Source of the DNA: an uncultured Pelagibacteraceae bacterium
Lineage (GTDB): Bacteria > Pseudomonadota > Alphaproteobacteria > Pelagibacterales > Pelagibacteraceae
Reading direction: 5' to 3'
Assembly: GCA_902547215.1 (NCBI GenBank)
Contig: CACCNI010000001.1
Coordinates: forward strand, 23,501 to 87,500
Length of the DNA stretch: 64,000 nucleotides
Shown in pieces: positions 31,683-40,589 of the stretch. Numbering within the stretch: the first letter of the stretch is position 1; every line of letters starts with the position of its first letter. The notes beneath the pieces are model-generated. The model did no database searches. It saw only the letters and a program-made list of their open reading frames with translations, and had not been told where the DNA came from. The position numbers and the translations under genes were made by a program.

Positions 31683-32371
31683 TTAAATCCTGTACATGCT
31701 ATTCTTTTTGATTTATGAACTGTATTCAAGTCTTCCTTAATTATTTTAATACTTTCAAAAATATTTTCAAAAAACTTAGGTCTTATGGTATCAAATATCA
31801 ATATGGACTCTTTTTTCATCACTTTTTTAAGATAATCTGAATATATTTGAAAATCATAATGATAATCTAATGAATAGATGGAAAATATTACATCAAACTT
31901 ATTTGTTGGAAAATTATTTTTATCAGAGTCGAATATTTTATATCGTTCTTTTGATATTTCATTACTTTCGAGAAAAAAATTTAGTTGATTTAAGTTATTG
32001 TATGCCTCTTTATTTAAATTATCCCAACCATATTTTACCTTATTAGATACATAATCTTTTTCTATAAAAGAAACATGTGAATTAGTTATAGATCTTAGAA
32101 TTAAAAGCTCTAAACCACCAATACCACCACCGATACTTAAAAAAAATTTTTTTCCTACAATAAACTTATTAATGGTGTTTAATTCTTTTATCATCACATC
32201 CAAATAATTTTCTGAAATCTTTTGGACATCAATTAAATATTTTGAAAAAATTTTTGAAAATAAGTATCTTCCAAATATTTTTCTTACTTTTTTTAATTTA
32301 TCATCAGCGAGTTCTATTCTTTGTAACAATGCAAGTTGTGCTAAATTCCTGTTTAAATTAAAAGGTTTCAT
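31679..32371 (-). CDS. SAM-dependent methyltransferase-like protein
   Basis: A 230-residue protein with a Rossmann-type SAM loop KKFFLSIGGGIGGLELLIL (about residues 73-91), an acidic residue at the end of strand 2 (VSFIEKD), and a strand 4 to 5 region FDVIFSIYSLDYHYDFQIY followed by ESILIFDTIRP. This is a class I methyltransferase pattern; it probably decorates a sugar or glycan precursor given its neighbours. The first 60 residues form an extra helical domain. It lies between a glycosyltransferase (which ends one base upstream of its start) and the O-antigen ligase-like gene, with a 4-base overlap to the latter. Confidence 0.65.
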   Translation of the reverse strand: MKPFNLNRNLAQLALLQRIELADDKLKKVRKIFGRYLFSKIFSKYLIDVQKISENYLDVMIKELNTINKFIVGKKFFLSIGGGIGGLELLILRSITNSHVSFIEKDYVSNKVKYGWDNLNKEAYNNLNQLNFFLESNEISKERYKIFDSDKNNFPTNKFDVIFSIYSLDYHYDFQIYSDYLKKVMKKESILIFDTIRPKFFENIFESIKIIKEDLNTVHKSKRIACTGFK

Positions 32372-33526
32372 CTATTTATTATTTAAAATATAATTTAGCT
32401 TTTTATAATGATTGAACATTGTAAAATTCGAACATTTTTTTTTTGCTAATATTTTTTTTTCTAAAATAGTTGCATCATTCAATTTTTTAAACTCTATGAG
32501 TTTTTTACATAATCCATTTTTTTCATTATTGTTGAAAATTAAACCTCCTAAACCATTATCTAAAAACTCTTCAGGCCCATTTTTACAATTACTTGAAATA
32601 ATAAAATTATTACAAAAAGAGGCCTCAACCATTACAAATCCTACCTCTTCCCAAAGTGAGGAGAGAATAAAGCACTTAGAATTTTTCATAATATGATAAA
32701 TATTTTCTGTAAAATTTTGTAATTTAATATGGTTGGATAAATTTAATTTTATTATCTCTTCTTGCATTTTTTTTTTAAGTTCACCTTTTCCAACAATAAA
32801 TAACTTTTCGTCTGGGTGCAATTTCGAAAATTTTCCAAATTCTCTTATCAAATAAATAAAGTTTTTTTGTCTAGTAAATCTCCCTGCTGATAAAAAAAAA
32901 TTTTTTTGTACCTTTCCAGAATCTTTAAAATCGATTTTATTTTTTTTTTGAATTAAATCTTTTATATTTATTATTGCATCAAATAAGGTCTCAACTTTTT
33001 CATCTTTAAATATATTTTTAGTTATCAAATCGTTTTTTAATTGTTCGGTTGGACAAGTAATTTTGAAAATTTTATTTTGCGATTTTATCCACAGTTTTTT
33101 TCTAAATAAATTCATTTTTGGAAATCCAGAGATTCTTAAAATGAATTGAGTTTTAAATTTGAAAAAGTTCAACAGAAATAAAGGTAAAGATGTGATTAAA
33201 TGAATAATTAAATAATCAGGTTTTTTTTTTTTTATAAAAAATAATAAAGGAAAAGAGGAAATTAAAAAAATGATGATATAGGAAAGTCTGCTTTTTAAAA
33301 AACCTTTTTTTGGTAATAAATTATAATAATCAAAAGTGAGATTTTGTAATTTTACATTATTTTGTTCTAAATACTTATAGTGACTACTCCATTCACCAAA
33401 TACATTGATAATTGTTACCTCGTAGTCTTTTGAATATTTTGCAAGTGATATTGCTGAATTCAATGTTGATTTTACAGTTCCAACTTTATCAAGACATGGA
33501 GACCAATAGACAACACTTTTTTTCAT
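32372..33526 (-). CDS. Family 4 glycosyltransferase
   Basis: Retaining GT-B glycosyltransferase of 384 residues. The C-terminal donor-binding domain shows FLSAGRFTRQKNFIYLIREF, LFIVGKGELKKKMQEEI and LSSLWEEVGFVMVEASFC, where the last contains the E-x7-E element of family GT4. The N-terminal domain has a hydrophobic stretch (about 85-105) that may touch the membrane. It is divergent from the next glycosyltransferase (81 bases between starts), and is followed directly by the methyltransferase gene. Confidence 0.88.
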   Translation of the reverse strand: MKKSVVYWSPCLDKVGTVKSTLNSAISLAKYSKDYEVTIINVFGEWSSHYKYLEQNNVKLQNLTFDYYNLLPKKGFLKSRLSYIIIFLISSFPLLFFIKKKKPDYLIIHLITSLPLFLLNFFKFKTQFILRISGFPKMNLFRKKLWIKSQNKIFKITCPTEQLKNDLITKNIFKDEKVETLFDAIINIKDLIQKKNKIDFKDSGKVQKNFFLSAGRFTRQKNFIYLIREFGKFSKLHPDEKLFIVGKGELKKKMQEEIIKLNLSNHIKLQNFTENIYHIMKNSKCFILSSLWEEVGFVMVEASFCNNFIISSNCKNGPEEFLDNGLGGLIFNNNEKNGLCKKLIEFKKLNDATILEKKILAKKKCSNFTMFNHYKKLNYILNNK

Positions 33527-33607
33527 TTCACTATTGTATTTCTATAAGAAATAAATATCTTGTCTAGCATCTAATAACAAAATGGATGTTTTTTTGCCAA
33601 TTTAATA

Positions 33608-34699
33608 ATGAATAATGATTTAATTGTTTTTATGCCTTCGATCGAAGGTGGGGGTGTTGAAAAAAATTTATTTTTAGTATGTAATCATTTGGTCAGACAT
33701 GTTGGTAGCTTAAAAGTCGTTACCATCTCTAAAAAATATTCTAATAGATTTGATAAATCTATTAAAATAGTAACTTTTAAGTCCAAAAAATGGGATAACC
33801 TTGGTAGACGAATAAAGTACTTTCTTGCTTTACTACTGCTTGTAAAAGAAATCGTCAAAAATAAAAGATCTATAGTATTTTCCTTTCAAGCTAACGTCTA
33901 TTGTATTTTATTGTGTAAATTATTGTTAGTAAAAGTCATTGCAAGATCTAATACTGCACCAGTTGGATGGTCGAGAAATATATTTAAAAGAATAATTTTT
34001 AAATTAGTTTTAAAGTTATCAGACAAAATTATGGTAAATAGTTTGGAATTTAAAAAAGATTTAAAAAAGGAATTAAATATAAATGCTTCATGCATTTACA
34101 ATCCACTAAATACGGAACAAATTAAGAAGAAATCTAAAAAAAAATCAATTAATATATTTAGTTCATCTAAAAAACTTAAGATATTAAACATTGGAAGGTT
34201 TACTGAACAAAAAGATCAGCTTACGTTTTTAAAATCATTAAACTTTATCAAAAAAAAAATAAAATTTGAGGCCTGTATAGTTGGGAAAGGTATTTTAAAA
34301 GAGAAGCTAAAAAATTATATTGAAGAAAATAATTTAAAAAAATCTGTAAAAATTATAAATTTTACAAATAATCCTTATCCATTTATTAAACAGGCTAACC
34401 TTTTTATATTAAGTTCTAAGTATGAAGGTTTACCAAATGTAATTTTAGAGAGTTTGGTTTTAAAAAAATTTGTAATTTCAAGTAATTGTCGAACTGGTCC
34501 AAAAGAAATTTTATTAAATGGTAAAGGAGGATTGTTGTTCAATGTGGGTGATTACAAAAGCCTTGGTCTAAAAATTATTTATTTTAATGATAATAAAAAA
34601 AAAGCAAAGGCAATGCTCAAAAAGGCACATAAAGCCTTAAATAGATTTGATTTTAAATTAAATTTAGAAAAATATTCTAAATTAGTTGATTTAAAATAA
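33608..34699 (+). CDS. Family 4 glycosyltransferase
   Basis: A 363-residue GT-B enzyme. The N terminus has FMPSIEGGGVEKNLFLV, the usual acceptor-side glycine loop, and the C-terminal domain has ILNIGRFTEQKDQLTFLKSL, ACIVGKGILKEKLKNYI and LSSKYEGLPNVILESLVL, containing the E-x7-E donor motif. The acceptor is unknown. It converges with an epimerase gene, with 55 A+T-rich bases between their ends. Confidence 0.9.
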   Translation: MNNDLIVFMPSIEGGGVEKNLFLVCNHLVRHVGSLKVVTISKKYSNRFDKSIKIVTFKSKKWDNLGRRIKYFLALLLLVKEIVKNKRSIVFSFQANVYCILLCKLLLVKVIARSNTAPVGWSRNIFKRIIFKLVLKLSDKIMVNSLEFKKDLKKELNINASCIYNPLNTEQIKKKSKKKSINIFSSSKKLKILNIGRFTEQKDQLTFLKSLNFIKKKIKFEACIVGKGILKEKLKNYIEENNLKKSVKIINFTNNPYPFIKQANLFILSSKYEGLPNVILESLVLKKFVISSNCRTGPKEILLNGKGGLLFNVGDYKSLGLKIIYFNDNKKKAKAMLKKAHKALNRFDFKLNLEKYSKLVDLK

Positions 34700-34754
34700 T
34701 ACTATAATTTTTTTTTATTATGTCGAAATTTATACTTAAAAATTACTTAAAAAA

Positions 34755-35717
34755 TTAATAATTTTGAATATTTTTCTTATTTTTGGCCCAATCTACCAAA
34801 TTCTTTAAACCATCATCAATATTTGTATAATTATAATATTTAGTTTTTTTCTTTAGTTTTTTATTGCATCCATGGGTTTTTAAAACATCAGCATTTAATT
34901 TTTTTCTTTTTTTTATAATAGGATTTCCGAACTGTTTTGTTAATGTACGAAGTATATACTTTATATCTACAGGTTTTCCCGAACAAACATTATATATTTC
35001 ATGTTTTTTTTTTAAATTCATAAATAAGAGAATTTTTAAATTTTTAATCACGTCATTTATATAAGTAAAATCTCTAAAATGATTTCCAAAGTTATTTAAA
35101 AAAAAAGTTTTTTTCTTTCTTATTGAAGATATGAATTTCAATATCAACATATCTGGTCTTCCCCATTCACCATAGATTGTAAAAAACCTTAAACCTACAA
35201 ATTTAATTTTATAATAATTGCTATATATTTCTGCAATTTCCTCATTATTTTTTTTGCTTAAAGAATAAGTATTTGTTGGGTGTATAGCTTGATTCTCTTT
35301 TAATGGAAAAGTTCTTTTTTCACCATAAACAGAACTTGAAGATGCATAAAAAAATTTTTTCACATCGTATAATCTTGCCAGCTCGATTAAATTACAAAAA
35401 CCAAGAATATTTGATTTTATGTACTCTCTTGGATTTTCTATTGAATATCTTACACCTGCTTGGGCTGCTAAGTTAAAAATTATATCAAATTTATTTTTTG
35501 CGAATATTTTTTCAATTGCTTTATAATTTGAAATATCTTTTTTGTAGAATCTAAAATTTTTATTTTTTTTTAAGATAGACAAACGCGATTTTTTTATAGA
35601 AGGTGAGTAATAATCATTTAAATTGTCGACTCCAAATATCCTAATATGCTTATTGACTAGATTATTACATAAATGAAATCCTATAAAACCTGCGCAACCT
35701 GTAACTAAAATCTTCAT
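34755..35717 (-). CDS. NAD-dependent nucleotide-sugar epimerase (UDP-glucuronate 4-epimerase-like)
   Basis: Extended short-chain dehydrogenase of 320 residues acting on nucleotide sugars. The NAD loop GCAGFIGFHL (8-17), YDIIFNLAAQAGVRYSIENP-type segment (here FDIIFNLAAQAGVRYSIENP), SSSVYGEKRTFPLKE and the YSLSK catalytic pair are present, followed by GLRFFTIYGEWGRPDM. AQAGVRYSIENP and the TIYGEWGRPDM stretch are typical of UDP-glucuronate 4-epimerases. It would supply UDP-galacturonate or a related sugar to the neighbouring transferases. It overlaps the GT2 gene upstream by ATGA. Confidence 0.85.
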   Translation of the reverse strand: MKILVTGCAGFIGFHLCNNLVNKHIRIFGVDNLNDYYSPSIKKSRLSILKKNKNFRFYKKDISNYKAIEKIFAKNKFDIIFNLAAQAGVRYSIENPREYIKSNILGFCNLIELARLYDVKKFFYASSSSVYGEKRTFPLKENQAIHPTNTYSLSKKNNEEIAEIYSNYYKIKFVGLRFFTIYGEWGRPDMLILKFISSIRKKKTFFLNNFGNHFRDFTYINDVIKNLKILLFMNLKKKHEIYNVCSGKPVDIKYILRTLTKQFGNPIIKKRKKLNADVLKTHGCNKKLKKKTKYYNYTNIDDGLKNLVDWAKNKKNIQNY

Positions 35718-36526
35718 TTAATTATTTTTCTAAAATGTTTAAAAAACTTAAATACAGCTATTATAATTATTATTAAAACGTTTTGTTTATTATTATATCT
35801 AATTTTAAGTTCTTCAAAGAATAATTTTCTATAACTAATTTTACTTGAAAATCCCCCTCTTCTAAATATTCCGACTATTTCTTTTTTTTTTGTAGCAACA
35901 CCATCCATTTTTTTAAGCACAATCATTCTGTAAAAGTAGTCATAATCTGCATGGTATTTATATTTAATATTATATAATCCCACTTTTTTAGCTGATGATC
36001 TTTTGATGAAAAATCCAGTCGAATGACTAGTATAAAAACCCCATGAGTAAGTTATTTTTTTTGGATTATATCCATGTAATACACCCCAATGCTTTTTAAC
36101 ACTGCCAAATATAAAATCTTTTTTTGGAAATTTAATTATATATTTTTTGATTATTTCCAATGCTCTTTTAGTGTACTTGTCATCAGAATTTAAAATTCCG
36201 ATGTATTTACCTTTGGCCAGTAACATTCCCTTATTAAATGCATCATAAATACCTTTGTCTTTTTGGCTAACCCAGTAAGAAATTTTGTTATTGTATTTTT
36301 TGATAATCTTTAATGAATTATCTGTTGATCCCCCATCAATAAGAATATACTCGTAATTGTTTATTTTTTGTTTGAGGAGACTTTGTATTGCAGTTTCTAA
36401 ATATTTTTCTTGATTTAAAACAACTGTAATAATAGTAAAAAGGGGTTGATTTTTGGTTTTCCTTACTAGATTTTTTCCACCTTCTAAATCATCATTTTTT
36501 AATCTAATTTTGTATAAATTTTTCAT
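35714..36526 (-). CDS. Family 2 glycosyltransferase
   Basis: A 270-residue GT-A enzyme with the catalytic domain beginning FTIITVVLNQEKYLETAIQS, then YEYILIDGGSTDNSL, GIYDAFNKGMLLAKGKYIG and LNSDDKY (the DxD-like site). This layout matches colanic-acid WcaA-type and related GT2 proteins. The remaining region (190-270) is lysine-rich with a mildly hydrophobic tail. It forms a two-gene unit with the epimerase that follows it. Confidence 0.88.
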   Translation of the reverse strand: MKNLYKIRLKNDDLEGGKNLVRKTKNQPLFTIITVVLNQEKYLETAIQSLLKQKINNYEYILIDGGSTDNSLKIIKKYNNKISYWVSQKDKGIYDAFNKGMLLAKGKYIGILNSDDKYTKRALEIIKKYIIKFPKKDFIFGSVKKHWGVLHGYNPKKITYSWGFYTSHSTGFFIKRSSAKKVGLYNIKYKYHADYDYFYRMIVLKKMDGVATKKKEIVGIFRRGGFSSKISYRKLFFEELKIRYNNKQNVLIIIIIAVFKFFKHFRKIIK

Positions 36527-36683
36527 TTTTCATATAAATCTAATTTTAATTCTATCTTAATAACAGTATAAAATACTTAATTTGATATCCAATAATTGAA
36601 AATATTTAAATTTAGATAAGTTTAATGTTTTTAATCATTTAATATATGTATATATTTATAAGTTATAAATTACAAAAATTAAA

Positions 36684-37586
36684 TTGAGTATTTCCAAAAA
36701 AATTTCTGAACACGATATTTTTAAAAAAAGACCTATGTTATTTATGCATTTAGGATCTGCGGGATCAAATTTTAAAGTTTGGTCTGATGTATCTCATAAT
36801 TCTATTTTGGTTTCAGTTGATGGGAACAAATCAAGTTCGGTTAATAAAAAAGTTTTTAAAAAACATATTTCTGATAGTTCAATTATTTCTCATAAAAATA
36901 GTAAAAGTATTTTCTACGAAACAAATGACCCTGACTGCTCAAGTCTTCTTGAGCCAGATGAAACATATTTTAAAAATTGGTATTTTTCTCATAGATTTAA
37001 GGTAAAAAATAAAAGATTAGTTAAAACAATATCCATTAACGATTTTTTAAAAAAAAGAAAAATTGGATATATAGATTGGCTAGTAATTGATGTTCAAGGA
37101 CTTGACTTAAAAATAATAAAAAGCTTAACGAATAAAATAAGAAATAATATATCGATTATTGATATTGAGCCTGGTTTTTTCAGTTTTTATAAAAAAGCTG
37201 ATAAAATTTCAGATGTATTTAAATATCTATCCAAGACATTTGAGTTTGATGATATGAAATTTGGATATAATTTTAAAGTGAATAATAAAAATATTTCAAA
37301 TTATGAAAAAAAAATTTTATTTAATTTAAATAATCCAACAAAAGTTTATTCAAATGTAATATTTTTAAATAGAAGTTCAGATTTAAGATCTGTTTTGTTG
37401 AAAGTTTTTTACTTAGTTAAAAATGATAAACTTTTTGAGGCAAGAGAAATATTAAAAAAATGTTATAAAAAAGATAAGCATCTTGGTGAAATTTATGATG
37501 AAGTAGACTCAAAAATAAAATACAAAAAAATTAAATTTTTACTTTATACTCCTGTTATTTTATTGAAAAAAGTATTTAAAATATAA
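36684..37586 (+). CDS. FkbM-like methyltransferase
   Basis: A 300-residue protein with class I methyltransferase features: FMHLGSAGSNFKVWSD near the N terminus, LVSVDGNKSS (acidic end of strand 2), KTISINDFLKKRKIGYIDWL and LVIDVQGLDLKIIKSL, the last two typical of the FkbM family (substrate O-methylation). The only in-frame start after the upstream stop is TTG at 36684; an ATG 17 codons later would remove part of the conserved N terminus. The C-terminal 90 residues form a separate helical region. Its stop overlaps the following ATG by one base (TAATG). Confidence 0.7.
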   Translation: MSISKKISEHDIFKKRPMLFMHLGSAGSNFKVWSDVSHNSILVSVDGNKSSSVNKKVFKKHISDSSIISHKNSKSIFYETNDPDCSSLLEPDETYFKNWYFSHRFKVKNKRLVKTISINDFLKKRKIGYIDWLVIDVQGLDLKIIKSLTNKIRNNISIIDIEPGFFSFYKKADKISDVFKYLSKTFEFDDMKFGYNFKVNNKNISNYEKKILFNLNNPTKVYSNVIFLNRSSDLRSVLLKVFYLVKNDKLFEAREILKKCYKKDKHLGEIYDEVDSKIKYKKIKFLLYTPVILLKKVFKI

Positions 37587-38809
37587 TGTCAATTAAAGTT
37601 CTCCACATAAACTACTCAGATATTAAGGGGGGAGCGGCGATTGCTGTAAAAAGGATTCATGATGCGCAAAAAAAAATAGATATGGATTCTAAAATAGCTG
37701 TAGCAGAAAAATATTTAGATCATAAAGATGTTATTGGTCCAAAATCTACTTTTGAAGAAGTAAAATGGAAGATATTAAACTCTATAAATCGGAAAATTGG
37801 AAATTTAGAGAAAAAAGAAAGATATGACTCTAACTCCTATAATTTAGTACCAAATAATTTTGTCAAAAAAATAAATAAAATTAGTTGCGATATCATTAAT
37901 TTTCATTGGATAGGTAATAACTTAATTCCAATTAAGGATCTTAAGAAAATTAATAAACCAATAGTATGGACTTTGCATGATATGTGGGCCTATACTGGAT
38001 CGGAGCATTACACAAAGAGTTTAAGATTTATTGAGGGGTATAATAAATATAATAAACCAAAAGAATTAAGTGGATATGATTTTGAGAAATATTGCTGGAA
38101 TTTAAAAAAAAAAAACTATCCAGAAAACCTTAGCATCATAGCCACAAGTAATTGGCAGCTTAACAACGCAAAAAAAAGTTTTTTACTTAAAAATAAAAAA
38201 ATACTTAAAATTCCGCTTCCTATTGATTTTAATTTTTGGAAACCAATGAAAAAAAATATTGCAAGAAATATTTTAAATATATCCGAAAATAAAAAAGTAA
38301 TTTTAATAGGTTCAGAAAAAATTGATCTTAAGAGAAAAGGTTACAATCTTATTGAAAATATTCTTAATATTGTTGATGATAGTAATAGTTTATTAATTGT
38401 ATTTGGTAGGAATTGCAAAAAATTAGGAAAAATAAATAAATTTGATAAAATTTATTTTGAAGAGATTAGCCCTAACTCTCAAGATTTAAAAATTTTATAT
38501 TCTGCGTGTGATTTATTTTTAGCTCCCAGCATTCAAGAATCTTTTGGACAAACTGTTCTTGAGGCTGCTAGTTGTTGCTTACCATCCATATGTTTTGAAA
38601 ATAATGGTATATCCGAAATAATCGATCATAAGACTAATGGATATATAGCTAAAGAGGGAAATGTTGAGGATTTTGCTAAAGGTATTGACTGGTGTTTACA
38701 AAATTTAAAACAAAACGATATGGAGAAAAATTTAAAAAATCTTAAGGAAAAATTTTCTTCTGAAGTAATAGCAGAAGAATACAAAAAATTATATAAAAGT
38801 ATTATATAG
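37586..38809 (+). CDS. Family 4 glycosyltransferase, paralogue of the convergent neighbour
   Basis: A 407-residue GT-B enzyme. It begins VLHINYSDIKGGAAIAVKRI, has the striking IVWTLHDMWAYTGSEHYT in the N-terminal domain, and a C-terminal donor site with APSIQESFGQTVLEAASC (E-x7-E). HDMW-x-TGGCHY is typical of WcaC/WbdB-like transferases. The next gene on the other strand encodes a clearly related protein with matching segments at the same places, so the two look like products of duplication. Their ends overlap by 8 bases. Confidence 0.9.
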   Translation: MSIKVLHINYSDIKGGAAIAVKRIHDAQKKIDMDSKIAVAEKYLDHKDVIGPKSTFEEVKWKILNSINRKIGNLEKKERYDSNSYNLVPNNFVKKINKISCDIINFHWIGNNLIPIKDLKKINKPIVWTLHDMWAYTGSEHYTKSLRFIEGYNKYNKPKELSGYDFEKYCWNLKKKNYPENLSIIATSNWQLNNAKKSFLLKNKKILKIPLPIDFNFWKPMKKNIARNILNISENKKVILIGSEKIDLKRKGYNLIENILNIVDDSNSLLIVFGRNCKKLGKINKFDKIYFEEISPNSQDLKILYSACDLFLAPSIQESFGQTVLEAASCCLPSICFENNGISEIIDHKTNGYIAKEGNVEDFAKGIDWCLQNLKQNDMEKNLKNLKEKFSSEVIAEEYKKLYKSII

Positions 38810-40004
38810 TCTTTTCTTTAAAAAATTTTGAATACAAATTAACGTATTCTTTAGCTATAATTTTTGAATCAAGATTAACTATTTTTTCTCTAACTTTTAT
38901 ATCATTTTTTTCTTTGTTTATTTTACTTGCTGCCCAATCTATTCCATCTATTAAATTTTCTGGACTCAAGTCTTGAACTATATATCCATTAGTCTTATGA
39001 TCGATTATCTCAGCACATGCAGTATTTTTGAAACAAACTACAGGTGTATTACATGCCATCGACTCCACCCAGGTTTTTCCAAATGCTTCTTGAATAGAAG
39101 AAAAAACAAATAAATCTGCACAAGAGTAAATAAAATTAAGACTTCTTTTATCCTTAACAAATCCTAATAATTTGTACTCTATACCTGTGGTTTTTAAGAC
39201 ATCTTCTGACCAAAAGTTACCAAAAATAAGCAATAAATATTTTGATTTATCAATTTTCCTTATTGCCTCTAAAAATATTTCCCAACCTTTTCTTTTGCTT
39301 TGAGGATTTATTGCCCCATACAAAATTATTTTTTTTTTAGTCTTAATATTTAGTTTAGAAAGCGCAACATTTTTTTCTATTACTTTAAAGTCATCAATAC
39401 TAATATTATTATATATTTTTAAAACTTTTTGATCTTTTAATACATCGCTTTCAGCCGCTTTTGACTTTAGCCAACTACTTATTGCAACAAATTGTATTTT
39501 ATTTTTGAAAACTTTCTTTTTATAATTCCTAATTATTTTTGATATAAAGCCTTTTTCATAATTTTTAAAATCTACAGTATAATGAGATCCTCCAGTAAAT
39601 GGCCACATATCCCGCATGGTCCATATAACTGGTTTTTTAATTTTAGAAATAGATTTTAAACTAACAAAACCTTCTCCTAACCAATGGATATGAATAATAT
39701 CTGCGTTTTTATAAGCATCAAATTTTGTAATGTCATTTCCAAAAAGACCAAATGAAAAAGTAGATCGAGGAGTATGAAGAAAAAGTGTTTTTAAAATTTT
39801 TTCTAAAATTATAAAAAAAGTATTTAAAATTTTACGAAAAAAATTAATTTTTAAAAAAATAACTTTTTTATTATTTATATTTAGTGGATTATTGTTTAAA
39901 ATTTTTGAATCAATATTTAATTTGAGTAAAGCATTATGCAAAATTTCTGTACCTTTGTAAGCTCCACTTTTTGGGGAACCTCCGACTATATGTAAAATTT
40001 TCAT
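38802..40004 (-). CDS. Family 4 glycosyltransferase, paralogue of the convergent neighbour
   Basis: A 400-residue GT-B enzyme. It shares with its convergent neighbour the VIWTMRDMWPFTGGSHYT element, the donor motif FSSIQEAFGKTWVESMAC, and the C-terminal IDHKTNGYIVQDLSPENLIDGIDW. The catalytic region is complete. Both ends overlap other features closely: 8 bases with the paralogue, and 44 bases to the next gene on the same strand. Donor and acceptor are unknown. Confidence 0.9.
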   Translation of the reverse strand: MKILHIVGGSPKSGAYKGTEILHNALLKLNIDSKILNNNPLNINNKKVIFLKINFFRKILNTFFIILEKILKTLFLHTPRSTFSFGLFGNDITKFDAYKNADIIHIHWLGEGFVSLKSISKIKKPVIWTMRDMWPFTGGSHYTVDFKNYEKGFISKIIRNYKKKVFKNKIQFVAISSWLKSKAAESDVLKDQKVLKIYNNISIDDFKVIEKNVALSKLNIKTKKKIILYGAINPQSKRKGWEIFLEAIRKIDKSKYLLLIFGNFWSEDVLKTTGIEYKLLGFVKDKRSLNFIYSCADLFVFSSIQEAFGKTWVESMACNTPVVCFKNTACAEIIDHKTNGYIVQDLSPENLIDGIDWAASKINKEKNDIKVREKIVNLDSKIIAKEYVNLYSKFFKEKTI

Positions 40005-40048
40005 TATAAAAATATATGGGTTATGATAATGAACTATTAAAATAATTT

Positions 40049-40546
40049 TTATAAATTTTTCTCAAGTTTTAACAAAAAATAAGTATTTTTTAATTTAATA
40101 AAAAATTCAAATAAAAAAGAAAATACTAGAGTTGAAAGTATTGTGCTGACAAAAAATGGTAATGCCATAGTGTAGCTTAATAATAAGCCACTAAAAGTGT
40201 AACCATAACCACCTAAAAGCCATACACCAAAATTTGTAGTGATAAAAAACAAACAAACACCTAAAAAGGAGCCTGATAATCTTTTAATTAGACTTGATGA
40301 TAAATATTTTGAATAAAGACCAACTAAAATTACAGAACCCCATGTAAAGAGAGTTGTTCCATGAAAGCCAAAATAAAGATCTGTTAATACAAAACTTAAA
40401 ACTACTGCGGGTATAAATCTTACTCCAAAAAGAGCTGGAGCATAAAAACTTAAAGCAATTAAACTAGTAAAGTTTGGTGGATGCGGAATAAACCTTGTAA
40501 TCGCTAATACAATAAATATTCCAAAAGATATTTTTATATAGCTCAT
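40049..40546 (-). CDS. Small membrane protein, possible B12 carrier (DUF6580-like)
   Basis: A 165-residue integral membrane protein with about five or six hydrophobic segments and a central FALTDLYFGFHGTT-like piece (here FVLTDLYFGFHGTT). It resembles the DUF6580 family and, in size and layout, the substrate-binding S components of ECF vitamin transporters. It follows the BtuB-like receptor by 43 bases in the same riboswitch-headed unit, with no periplasmic binding protein or ABC genes nearby. I infer that it carries cobalamin or a precursor across the inner membrane, possibly alone as proposed for BtuM. One cysteine (near residue 98) lies in a membrane segment. Confidence 0.6.
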   Translation of the reverse strand: MSYIKISFGIFIVLAITRFIPHPPNFTSLIALSFYAPALFGVRFIPAVVLSFVLTDLYFGFHGTTLFTWGSVILVGLYSKYLSSSLIKRLSGSFLGVCLFFITTNFGVWLLGGYGYTFSGLLLSYTMALPFFVSTILSTLVFSFLFEFFIKLKNTYFLLKLEKNL

Positions 40547-40589
40547 AAATTTATAATAAATATTTAAAAAATAATTTCAAGATTATAAA

